Shown: positions 1-11,310 of the stretch, piece after piece
How the letters are laid out: each line of letters starts with the position of its first letter
Numbering within the stretch: the stretch's first letter is position 1
Assembly: GCA_002778195.1 (NCBI GenBank)
Contig: PCDI01000002.1
Location: 1,571,628 to 1,635,627, forward strand
Source: Raffaelea ambrosiae
Taxonomy: Eukaryota; Ascomycota; Sordariomycetes; Ophiostomatales; Ophiostomataceae
Direction: 5' to 3'
DNA: 64,000 nucleotides
The notes under the pieces: generated by a model
Told to the model about the DNA's origin: nothing
Databases searched by the model: none
The model's input: the letters and a program-made list of their open reading frames with translations, nothing else
Made by a program: the position numbers and the translations under genes

Positions 1-3000
1 GGGGGGGGGGGGGAGACAACATGGACCGTCAGACACAGAAAACGCCAGACGACCAAAAGGCTTGGGTTTTTTTCTCACCACTACAAACTAAACTACTTTG
101 TGTACACCACCAAAAATTTGGAAAAGCCGTTATTTTGCAGACACACACACACACACAACTTTGGAAAAGATCCAATTCAGCACGCTGATTGGCCAACCAG
201 TGTCTGGCCGATGGAGGCACCAGTGACAAGAGACTGGCCTCTTCTTTTTTTTCCTTGGTTGACGGGCTGGTGATTTTTTTTTGGAGGCAGCCAACCACGT
301 CGGGAGAAACGGTCTTTCCAGCTATGACTACCACATGGTAGGGCAACTCCATCGTGCTATCGTAGTATTGATGACGATGCTTGTCATCGGTCGAAAAGGT
401 CCGTCGCAAAGGTTTTGCCTCCCCAGAGTGACATTTTTTTTTTCATCTTCTTCCAATTCTGGCCTCCAGGTGCCGCGTGATGGGCAAAAGCCAGAGGAGG
501 GCCCCTCTCCATGGGCCGCCCGGCTTGATGCGGCTTTTGGGTTTGGTCTTGGGTTGTGGTTTGGCCTACGGTGTGTACGGCGATTCTGCGAGTCTGTGTC
601 TTGTGTCTCTTGCAGAGCCCAAACAACGGCGTGGTGGACCTTCCTTCCGCTCTCGGCTCTGAAAATCGCCTAGCTTGCCCCAATCCAATCGCGTTCCTTC
701 CTTTTTTTTCCCTTCTTTGTCTCTCTCGTCAAGCTCCAAAATACTCCTATAACTAGTATGCAAAGAGCCCGTGAGGGAGGCACCACCAAAGACACGAACC
801 ACCCAGGGGACGAGTTCGTCCCCGCCACACACAAAAAAGACGGCGGCCGATGTCTCTTGTCTCGTTTCCTTTGTTCTCCCCCTGTCTCCTCTTGCCAGGC
901 CAAACCCATCTTTACATAGTGACCCCTGCCCCCTCCCTCTACAAAAAGGGGTTCTTGTGTGCTGAACGACCGACTTTCTCCGTTTGGGTCGAGAAAAGCC
1001 CCCTTCCCAAGACTAGTCCCGATGTATTTTATTTTAATTTATTTTGTTTGGGCTGGCTATTCGGGCTTTTTTTCTTCTTTTTCCTTTTTTTTTCTTTTTT
1101 TTTCTTTTCACTCACCGTAACGGTCACGATCAATGGTGTGCATCAAGTCTCTCCACAATTATTCTTTCGAACAAAGAACCTCGACAGGGATGGTCCATGT
1201 TCGAGAAGAAAAACATCGGGACACACCGTAGGTCACCCGGAACTGGATCAGGAGAGGAGTCAGAGGACTGTGCAGGAATTGGCCCCCAGGGCTGGTGGTG
1301 TCCAGTGCTGGTGTGCCTAGGACTGTATATGCCCCGGCCGCCTTCGGCTACTGTGCCACAGGCAGGAGAGAGAGCCGTTGCCATCCTTGACCGAAGACCA
1401 CCCACGATGAGGCCCAGGCTGCACACCACACACTGCCATACTCGTAGTAAATATACACTGTGCACCGTAGACGACAGACACATCGCGAACCGGCCCGGGC
1501 TTCCATTCGTGTGCCGTCGTTGGTCAAGAACGAACCACTGCAGACCAACCCAGGGGGGCAGGAGAAGGTGGCGTCAGCCAGCAAGATACACCATGGGTGA
1601 GCCCGCTTTCGGGGGAGCAGAGGGCTCCAGCAGCTGTCGAAATAGATCGTTTCCCACCGCGCCGTCGACACGCACCGTCGACGGGTTGGTACATATGGAA
1701 ACTTGCTGGCCGAGCCCGAGACGACCCAAGCCGCCACGGGTTCTCCGGTTTTTTTTGTCTTGTTTTGTTTTGGTGTCGTTGGGCGTCGTTGGCGCTGTTT
1801 GTCTCTATCGATACCCCCTTCATTTCTTGGTTTCCGCCTGGTTTCTCCTCTTGACTATCTTGCTTAGCCTCGTCTGGCGCCTTCTGCGTTTCTTTGTTCT
1901 CTTGCCCGCTGGCGCGGAATGACGCCCAATCAAGCGCGGTCGGTCCGCAGCCCAGTGCGTGTCCGCGGGTGCCCGAAAGACAACGAGAGACCAGACCCGT
2001 TGGACCCGCAAGACCCGTTAGACCATACGAGTCCTATGCAGAGCCACCTGTACTCGTAGAATGAGCGCCCTTGGGACCATTGGCCACGAGGCCAGGAGAC
2101 TGCCGAGTCCTCGTACACGGCAAGCCTCCAGAGGCGCCTCCTCTTGCCTGGATAGGAGACCTTGGCCGCACCCCGGTTGTCCTACAAACCACAGGGCGAA
2201 CCGCCTATACTGCGCCGCCGCTGACTTGCCTTTCTCCAGTTCGTTGCCTGCCCAATTCAGCCAAGTCTTTCCCAAAAACACACCCCCAAGCGGGCAGAGG
2301 CGAACAAGATACATCGAGCAAAGAGAGCATGGAAATAAAGGGGAAAGGTCGAACTACTCTTCAATTAGAGAACAAGCCACATATTAGCGCCAACAACATA
2401 AAAGCAGGATCATCCAGGATCGGCCAGGACGGCCAGGATGGTCGAGTTGCTTGGACGCCCCTCCTTATGGACAGGTAGGGAAAGTAGCAAACGCAGACTT
2501 CCGCCCAAGGCTTGTGACAAGTCGCAGCCCACGTACTCTAGGGCGTCTCCACGACCACGCTCCCTGAACCGCCAGGAGGCTTGGGGACACTGGCCAGCCT
2601 AGTCAGCCTGAACGCCGCCACTGCGGCCGTTGGAGGCCCTCCCTATCCCATCTCCTTTCCCCATAAGGAACACGTCCATATACACTGTGTCCTCGGTGAA
2701 GTCGAACGTGTCTCAGGCGTGTCGACAGGACTGTTTGTTTTTGTAGGACAAGCGATGCAGCGTCGGTCCGCGGACAGGCTTAGGTAGGGAACGAGCGAAA
2801 GAAACACTGCTTCGTAAGATACCAAACTGCTTGGTTCCCAGTTCTTCATGCCCGCTGCTGTCTCGATGCTCCAATGCTCCGCCCTGCGCTATACACCCAC
2901 CTGCACAGTGCCCTGGACACGACACGTAACTGGTCTTGCCGCCATGCTACCGAGCCCTTTTCCCGTTCCATCCTGGATCGTCGATGCCCATGGATACGGC

Positions 3001-4680
3001 CATATGGACGCTGGCGCGCACTGGCGGCTTGCGGGAGAGCGTCCCGGGGGAAGAGGAATAATCGCTCACTCGCGCGCCAGGGCAGACAAAGAATCGGGAG
3101 GAAAGAGGTGGGTTGACCACACCATTACCATCTGTATTCAGGAGCCTTCAGGGGCTCTTGAGCGTTAGCGACTTTCGTGAAGTGTGCTTTTTTTGTCCAT
3201 TTTTCTCCAAATAAGCGCCTGCCTTAGCACACACAGACACGCATCTTTTTTCTGCCCCCATCCATCTTGGACTCTCCCTCATCCTGACTGGCCGAGGAAC
3301 GATCGCCGTTGGAAGCTAACGGATGTGTTTCTGAAATTGTACTTGTAGCCGGGGGGGGGGGGGGGGGGGGGGGGGGGTCGTGTGTCCCCCGTTTCCGATG
3401 GGCACCGCAGCGGCAGAGTTGCGCGGGAAGAAAAAAACATGGCTCACTTGCTAGCTGCCGTGTGTGGGTGGATGTATCATACCTTGTAGGCACTGGCCTC
3501 TTCTCGATCCATTTCCACTCCTCCTTCTCTCTGTTCGTAGGCAGTGTACTTTTGTTCCAGGCGAACAGCCGCCGCGTCGGGCTGTGCATCACCACCCGGC
3601 CTTGTCGGCCAACAGACGATTATAAACGAAAGGCGCCCTGCTTCACTTCGTGCCTGCGGGTTTGCTGCGAGCCATGGTCCAGTGTTGCCCATTCTGCATT
3701 GGAGGCGCAACTAGCAGATTGCACCTCATGTAGAGGCGATGCAGTCGTGGCTCAGTTACACGCCCCCTCCCTCAAGAAGCAAAGACAGCCCAGCCTCTTT
3801 CATCGACATTTCGTTTGTTGTGGTCAAACTTCCCTTGACCAAGGAAAAAAATCCACCAGAAACCTCCCTGCGCAGAGCGCAACGTTCCGTTGATCACATA
3901 CTCTTGGCCCCCTGTTCCCTGTCACCGCTTCTTCTTGCTTTTGTCTGTTTGTTGTTTTTTTCTGTCGTTGTTGTGTTTCGTCGTCTTGTTGCTCTTCATA
4001 GTGGTTGCAAGCTGCCCACCATTTTCACGTTCAAACCCCAGAATTCTAGGTCACATGCTCGCCAGCCCATGCGAGTCAGACAACACCAGGGGTCTGTGCG
4101 GCGGGAAAAAATAAGGCAGAAGGGGCCAGACAACAACAAACAACACTCGAAGAACAAAGCACAGCACACCACAGCACCATCCACAGCGGGTCTCAACCCC
4201 CCCTGGCTGGCTACCCTCCACCAAAATCCCCATGTCGCTTACTCCTATCATGTACTATGTAGGTTTTGATTCTTGCGCACGCAACACACAATCCGCCCCA
4301 TGCAAGATGCACAGAGTGTACCACCGTGATGCAACCAACGCCCATAAAAGACAAGGGTCTGGCGCTTGCTCGAATAATAGAATTGCATGATGTCTTCAGC
4401 TCGTTGCGAAAAAGTACCGACCGGTCTGCGCTTTGGGGAGTACATCACACATTGTAAGCGCGCCCATGCCGATGATGTTGCGTGTACGAGTAGTTGCGTC
4501 GATTATCCGACGGCGACGTCCAACCTCGTCTTCTCTCCCAATTTTAGGGTCTCTTTTCTGGTCATCATGCAAGCACTGCCTTGATTCTGATCCGCTGGTT
4601 TTGTTGTGTTCCCACGCTCGTGCATTGCATGAGCGATGCGCTAGAGAGAACAACCCAGAGACGAGAGAAGAAAGAGCAGG

Positions 4681-4716
4681 CAGACCAGGCAGACCAGGCA
4701 GACCAGGCAGACCAGG
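4681..4716. repeat. 9-bp minisatellite, 4 copies (cagaccagg)
   Basis: Four perfect head-to-tail copies of a 9-bp unit, cagaccagg, preceded by a partial copy. It lies in non-coding DNA. Because 9 is a multiple of 3 it would read as a short peptide repeat in every frame, but no surrounding gene is visible. Its unit is nearly the reverse complement of the array at 12534-12578. Confidence 0.95.
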
Positions 4717-5630
4717 AAGAGCATGGCCCAGTCATTTGTCGTGGCTGGGAGGGTCTCGCATGCGTCAGAGTAAGTCCGCCACCATACACACACATATGCA
4801 GAGTGGGCCATATCTGCGGCCGGCCGGCCGGCCAGCCAACCCGTCAGCCAGCCAGTCGACCAGCCGGCCTCAGAGATACAACTGTTTTGAGCGCGGTACA
4901 CCCTCGCCTGTGATTTGATGCGCGGTGCTGTGGTGGCTCGCTCCCCTCTCCACAGCGGATGGGGCCAGCCCACCCACAACGCCAAACTGGATGTCCCGGC
5001 CTGCCTTCCCCGGTTGTGGCTTGCCGACGTGTCAAGACAGATTTGGACAGATATGGAAACCCGAGCTTCACCGCAACTTGTTGGCTTGTTGGCGTGCTGG
5101 TGGCCCTGCACGCCCTTGCTCCTCTGTGTTTGCCTGCTAGGTATACCCCCTTCCCGTGTTTCCGCAATTCGGCCAAGTTGCGGCAGTGTGGCTGGGAATG
5201 TTGCTCTCTGGAAAACGACAACGAATCTTACATAGTACGTTGTAGTCTTCAGGTTGTAGCAAGGATACCGGGTGTGCTGCCTTCTTCAGAATGGCAGAAA
5301 CGGTGCCCGTGGGTCCGTGTTTGCCGTCTTCAGCACTGCGGCAGGGATACCGTGCGCCTAGCAGCATCCCATGACCTGCGAGATATTCGTATGCGCTGCA
5401 AGCCTAGCATGGGACCCTGCCCATTACCACGAGATTGTGATAGACCGATCCTTCCGGTGGTCGTTCTTCTTTGGCGCTGTATCATCTCTGGGCTCGTCAG
5501 ACAAAACTCCCCAGATATGCTAGGCCAGAACCCGCCAAGGCCCGTGTGGTGAGAGTAGGCCCGGACCTTTCGCTAGCAGCTACCTAGTTCGTGGTGATGG
5601 GACATTGCCGTCGATGGCCCGTGGCAGCCA

Positions 5631-5680
5631 GCCCATGGTAGTCCATGGTAGCCCGTGGTAGCCCGTGGTAGCCCGTAGTC
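5631..5680. repeat. 10-bp minisatellite, 5 copies (gcccgtggta)
   Basis: Five consecutive 10-bp units related to gcccgtggta. The first two carry an A/T variant (gcccatggta, gtccatggta) and the last is diverged (gcccgtagtc). It lies in the gene-poor left flank. Confidence 0.9.
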
Positions 5681-6880
5681 CCCGGGTTTTAGCTGCTGTT
5701 CGGCGCGAGACGAGACAGAACAGACAACACAGAGATAGGGTGCCGGGGACCCTGAATTTTTCCATAGGTGAGCCGTAAGACGGGGGCATCCACTGAAATC
5801 GTCTGGCGTCCTGCTTGCACGACGGCCCCATGCGGCCGCTCCCATCTTCTTTGTACATAGTACCGTGCAGCACGACGATCGTATCTTTCCCCCGAAATTG
5901 CCCCCCCCCCCCCCCCAGTTGGTCCCGAGCAGCGATTTGCAATGACTCGTACATGTTGAAACAAGTTCCAAGCGGCGAAAAACAACACAAAGATGTTGGA
6001 CGCAAGGAGAGCGAAACGGCGCAATGTGGAAAATAGCCCAACACTGGTATGAGTATGCACCGCACAGTCGCTGGCCACAGACCAAGGCAGCTGAGCAGCG
6101 TACATGGCATGCATACCCAGTATCTAGGCAGAACGACCTACTATGTAAGACTGAGCAGGCTGGGAACAAGATGAGGATACACACCCACCCACCTCCTCAA
6201 CACGCACGCCCTCTGTGCGTATATCACCAGAAACCTTGTCATAGTAATTTCATGACGGTGCATGGGCAAGCAAGGCAGTATTGTTGTCCATTCTGAATCG
6301 AGGCTGGTCCCAGGACGGATCCAGGCTGGCTCCGGGCTTGCTGGCGGTTAGATCCTGGTCCTTTGTGTGAAAGCGCTAGACTCTTTTGTTGATTATTGCC
6401 CCCCCCCAGAGCATAAAGGAGTAATGTTTCAATATTGCAGCTCGCAATACTCGCAATACTCGTACGAGTGAGGGACTGTTCCTTTGTACAAGACGGACGA
6501 GGTTTCAGTGTCGAGCAACAAAAGACTGGGCCTGTCCGCGCAATAAGAGGCTTGCACTTACTATGTACTAATGTGGCGAGGTATTCTGGTTCCGCAAGCG
6601 GCCGTCCTCCACTAGAAAAACCGTGCTGTCGAGGATGGCTGACTTGTTGCTGGGTGGCTCAGCGACATCGGCGGATGTCGTGAAAATGTAAACAATTGAC
6701 GAAAAAAAAAGAGGACAGAATAGAGAATTTCCCACTATCTCATATCTATTAAACAGAACTCCTGCTTGATAGAGAAAGAGCAGGACATTTGTTGTGTCGC
6801 ACCTTCCTGTGAGAGCCGCCTGCCAGTTTTGTTTATTTTGCAGTTTAGTACAGCGGCCCGAACTTGTGTGCTCGATTTTT

Positions 6881-6929
6881 TTTCTGCTTTCCGCTTTCTG
6901 CTTTCTGCTCTCTGATTTCTGCTTTCTGC
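6881..6929. repeat. 7-bp pyrimidine-rich tandem repeat (tttctgc), about 7 copies
   Basis: Seven consecutive 7-bp units based on tttctgc, with single-base variants (tttccgc, tctctga). It is non-coding. The strand bias (mostly pyrimidine on the plus strand) is typical of slippage-prone tracts. Confidence 0.85.
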
Positions 6930-9648
6930 CCTGCGTATAGCTAGTACACATTGCCAAGCCATTGATAGAAGAGACAAGATGAATATGCCCTCTGCAGGGC
7001 ATATCTGTGTCGAGAAGTGCACAGAGTATGCAACTCGAATTGTTTTTTGAGTCAGCATTCGCCACCAAAGAGTGCCCTTGCGAGTCGTGCCTTCCCGTTG
7101 CGTTGCGAGGACAGCATACTTGTGCCGGTTGTGCCTTCCTGTAGTTGATCTGTCTTCCCTGCACTACGTTTCTGTCACCGCATTTACTGAAACCGATCCA
7201 AAAGGGTAGGCCAATCCAGTCTTTCATTATCCAATTCTCCATTCGCCAAGGGTGCTGCAAAGACCAGAAGACAACGAAAAGAGACAATACATAAAATCAA
7301 ACGAGGCGGTAAAGATAATAAGAAGCATCCAAAACGACAAAAGTGCAATCACGGGAAACCAAAGAAAAAAACAACGATACGAAAACATTACAAAGGCCAT
7401 CAAGAAAAAAAGAGGAGGAGAAAGAAACACAAAGAGCACGTAAAAGAAAAAAACGCCGTTCATATCATGAGCAGATCTTTTTTTCATCCAACCCATCGTC
7501 TCCTTTTCTCTCTTATCTTCTCACCCACTTTCTCTACAAGCGAACGAGAACCCAAAGAGACAAGATTACACGATATGTCAAAAGAAAATTTCGCCAGGCG
7601 CGCCAACGCTCCAAAAAAAGGCCCGCATAACAACATACGAGCCGAGTCTAGACAGTAGAAACTGCAGCACACAGACGAGTTAGTTTTTGCTATCCTCAAG
7701 AACCAAAATATCAAAACTCGACTCTATCCAAGAGCTGGGGTCCAAGTTGGATGAGGTCCGGAGACGAAAAACAACAGTGCTCAACTGGTTAGGTGAGGAT
7801 GGTACAACTAAAAACACCAGTGACTCCAGTGTTGGCATAACAACAAGAAGAATATCCAGAACAAAAAGGATGATATCCAGAACAGAACACCGAACAATCA
7901 AATTACCCAGTCCCCAAGAGGAAAGCAAATGAAGCGTTTAGGTACTGACCATACAGAGGAAAACATGGCATTAGGCACGCAGGCTTGCTTCTTCTCCAGT
8001 TTTCAACAAGGTTGAGATCCAGATTGCTAGACAGAGGTCCGAAGCCAAAAGACCACGGGGTAAGAAGTATCATATCCTGGTCATGTACCCACGGAAGATG
8101 TCCCTCCAGAATAGGACGTATGCTAGGCGCGAGAGATTTTACCGGGAAAAAAATCGACGTTAAGTCCAGCAGTCATCAAAATCTTCGCTGGACCGGGTGT
8201 AAGACATGAAAATCATACAATATCATAGTTGCGGTTGCCCACGCCGAATCCAGGAGTGTACCAACGTAAGTGCATTCAAGCAAACAGAGGAAAACGAGTA
8301 CCAATACAAAAGAAGATGCGAGAGGTTGCGATGCAGGGCTTATAAAGATGAAAACGCTTCCTCGACCAACAAAGCCGGAGGCTTCTGTGAATGGAGTTGT
8401 TAGTTTACCCAAGAGGGAACGGGCAGGAAGGTGATCCTTGGGACCGTGGATGAGCCCGGAAAGATTTGCGCTTTTGTATTGTTGCCTTTGGCTTACCTTG
8501 CTGACAGTGTGCAATGTGATAATAAGCCGATGGCTTCTGCTCTTGTCCTGCCTAGTTCTTCGATGGATCTTGGAGTTGGTCCAGCATAAAGCGAATGTAT
8601 GCAGTCAGAAGTTCTTGCGCAGAACTTTAAGGGCAGACTGAGCGCCTGTTCCTTCGAAGGTCCACGGTAAAGCAATAGGCATCAACAAATCCCCATATGG
8701 CCTGGTAGTTTGGTTTGGATCCTGGATTTGGACCCCTTCTCCATTGGTATTGTTTCCACGGCTGTGAGTTTTCCACTCTGCTGTGGTGCAAGACTAGCCA
8801 GTTTTGCATTTTCCCAGAAAAGATTGTAGGAAGCCATGGTTCAAAAACACGGGCAAGATACTGTGGCCTGTGTCAGAAAGAACCAGAGGCAGGGTTTTGC
8901 AGGAATGCGATTTCCGACAGACAGAGACGGTCCATATTACAGATGAGGAAAGCTGTGCCTCAGAGACCTTCTTGGTAAGGTAAAGTAACAACTGGAAACC
9001 ACATAGATCACCTGGTAATTCAGATTACTCCAAGTGTGTCCAGAATCAGAGGTTTTGGCACGGATCGGCCGGAAACAGCGGCAAATTATGTCCTAAAGAT
9101 ACGGACTTCTGGCCCCACAGAAGTCAAGCGCGGAAGGTTTGAAGATGGCAGTCCTGGCCAAAAGATGGAAAATCCAAGAGTGGAAGACAGCGTACACGCT
9201 TTGTGTACTCTGACGATGGACCTTGTTGCCTGTGTGGTATATCCAGATGGTCTTCAGGGTCCTTGCCATGGAAGAGTAGCATAATAATCCTGTCCAGAAA
9301 GAGGGAGAAGAAGGCAAACTTGAGCCATGAAAATCCAGGAAGATCCAGTTGGTTGTCCGTTCCGCGGGTGGGTAAATTTGAGTTGTACACGAAACCGTCG
9401 AATTGTTCGAAATCACGGTAGGGAGATATATAGAAAAAGAAAAGAACACATGCCCGAAATATAGAAGCCAAAAGAAAGGGGAAAAAAAAAGAGAGCCAGA
9501 ACGCCGGAGACAATAGGTGGCGAAGTAAAAATAAAAAAGGCGCGTTGGTTGAGTTCCCCGTTTGTGCAGACCAGCCCTACCTATGCGGGACCCAACAAGA
9601 TTGGAAATTGTTATCCCGGTTAGGCAGGACGTGCAACTGGAAACTCCA

Positions 9649-10964
9649 TCATCGCCTGCTATAATGGTGGTGTGAGCTGCTGCCGCTTTTTTGGGCGGAT
9701 CCTGTCCGGTTTGGTGGTGTGTTGTCCCGTTCAAGTTCCCGTTCGCGGTCACTGGTACGGCTGATACGTTCCCGGTCTCGGTCACGATCCCGGTGGTCGG
9801 CACGTTCACTTGGGACCCGTTCACGGTCACGGCGAGACGACCCTGAAGTTCCACTGGAAGCAAGTTGAGTATTGGAGCTTGTCGCCGCCGCAGGTCCAGT
9901 GCGAGACGGGGAAGGGGGGAAGGCGGGAGAGTCTTCATACTGTGGGGCCTGGTGCAATTCGGGGGATCCGTAACCCGCGTTGGCCGGTGCAGTTTCTGTG
10001 TTGAATGTGAGTTTTTAAGACAAAAGAACACAAGAGATCAGAAACCTACTTCGCCCGTATCCGAAGTCCATCGGTTGCGCAATGGACGCGGCAGCAGCTG
10101 GCTGGGAATAGCTGCCATAAACTGTCGCACCTCCAGATACATTACCGTATGGGACCCCCCCGAGAGCGTTTGGGCCGGAATTGCCAAAAGCATTGACACC
10201 GGGTGGTGAAGTCCGCCTGACCGGAGCGATGGGGGTGTCGATATCCATGGCGGAGTACGTATCCCGCGAGTTGGACAGGTGGTAATTGGAGCCTGGGATA
10301 TACCCATCGGCGGCAAGAGATGTATTCCTTGGCACGGAGGCTCCATAGCCCGCCGGGACGGCTGTCTGAGCAGGCGCACCGCCATACCTGGGATCCTGAG
10401 GAGGCTGTTGGGGAGCAGCCGTGGTATACTGGCCCGGGGGCGGTGGTCCTTGCGAGTACTGGTACCCTCCAGCACTTCCTGGTTGTCCGTACGGGTTGGC
10501 AGCCGGGACAGATGCGGTGTAGCCTGGGGCATCGCTGCCTGGATAGCGAGCACTGGGATCCACGTCCCTGGCGCCGTACGGCTGGCCTCCATAGCCGCCG
10601 CCACCGCCCATGGGGCGCTGGGTATCTCGAATCTGCGAGTCCGTGTATCGGACTGGGGGGGAGTTAGGTCTGCGCGCGCGGTTGCTATCCCAGTCTCGAA
10701 AGGAGATCTGTGTTGTACCTGCGCCATATTTTCTTCTCTCTGCATCCCACCGAGCAGAGTCTGTCTTCAAGTCGGCGATCATGGCCTGCGTGAACACAAC
10801 AACGGTTAGCGGTTAGTCCGAATCTTACCCCGCTGGCAGTGGTAAGGGGGAGCAGAGAAAACGATTAAGAAAAAAGACCCACCGAAGTTAAGTTTCGGTA
10901 TGCGGTGATGAAGTAGCCTTGGATTAGGCGTCCGGTTCCCTGTCGATGCAGAAAGCCCTGGTTA

Positions 10965-11003
<39 letters not shown>

Positions 11004-11310
11004 GATGATTTGGATTGGACTCTGCGCAAATCGCGACATGATCTGGCAGTCGGCTGGCGAAGAGGACAGCGCAAACGCGACTGGCAGAAAGAAACTGCCG
11101 AGGAGCACATAAAATGCTGCAATCAAGGCGGCGCCAACTCACATCTTGGTGCGTGCCGGGGCGCACCAGAGCATCGTTGCCCAAGTACCGACATATGTCG
11201 GCTGTAATGACTTCCCGATCGATCCCATCGCGAGGTACAAAGTATTCGTTTTGTCGTGGCATGTTGCTGGGAGTGAACGCGCTGCCAGAAGTTCTTTGTC
11301 GGCCTGACAT
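9649..11310 (-). CDS. rfeF: RfeF-like fungal regulatory protein
   Basis: Predicted 435-residue protein from four exons: 11143-11310, 10883-10939, 10050-10785 and 9649-9995. All junctions keep frame (phases 0, 0, 1) with GT/AG ends. The N-terminal part carries the conserved block I recognise from the fungal RfeF-type family: FVPRDGIDREVITADI, then GYFITAYRNLTS joined to AMIADLKTDSARWDAERR across an intron. The middle is rich in Pro, Gly, Gln, Tyr and Ala and looks disordered. The C-terminus has an Arg/Asp/Glu stretch (residues roughly 370-420, with RDRDRDRERISR-type repeats) and ends in His and Arg residues. In Aspergillus the family is annotated as a putative transcription factor; its biochemical role is poorly defined. 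The start at 11310 is the ATG that directly precedes the conserved block. Intron 1 (10940-11142) contains a long GT/CA dinucleotide tract. Confidence 0.85.
10970..11000. repeat. CA/GT dinucleotide microsatellite inside rfeF intron 1
   Basis: About 30 bases of uninterrupted CA dinucleotides (GT on the coding strand) lie inside the first intron of the rfeF-like gene. The tract offers many GT dinucleotides downstream of the true donor, which reads GTGAGT at 11142. Confidence 0.9.

Larger units (their letters stand above)
1..9648. other. gene-poor intergenic region (left flank)
   Basis: No reading frame here shows a recognisable domain, coding-like composition or a credible exon chain on either strand. 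The longest open frames (about 290 residues, near 1.0-1.9 kb) have Phe-rich ends translated from pyrimidine tracts and arbitrary interiors, so I treat them as chance. The DNA holds simple-sequence tracts: a G run at the very start, a CA tract near 140-158, 27 G residues at 3351-3377, a C run near 5.9 kb, and three minisatellites listed separately. The part nearest 9.6 kb is probably the 3' flank of the rfeF-like gene. A non-coding RNA or a gene with very short exons could have been missed. Confidence 0.6.

Noticed and set aside
1..13. G run at the left edge as a possible telomere
   Set aside because: It is a plain G homopolymer without TTAGGG units, and ordinary intergenic DNA follows.
1044..1922. 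292-codon open frame in the left flank
   Set aside because: Its ends are Phe- and Leu-rich translations of pyrimidine tracts, its middle shows no domain, and conflicting frames of similar quality overlap it.
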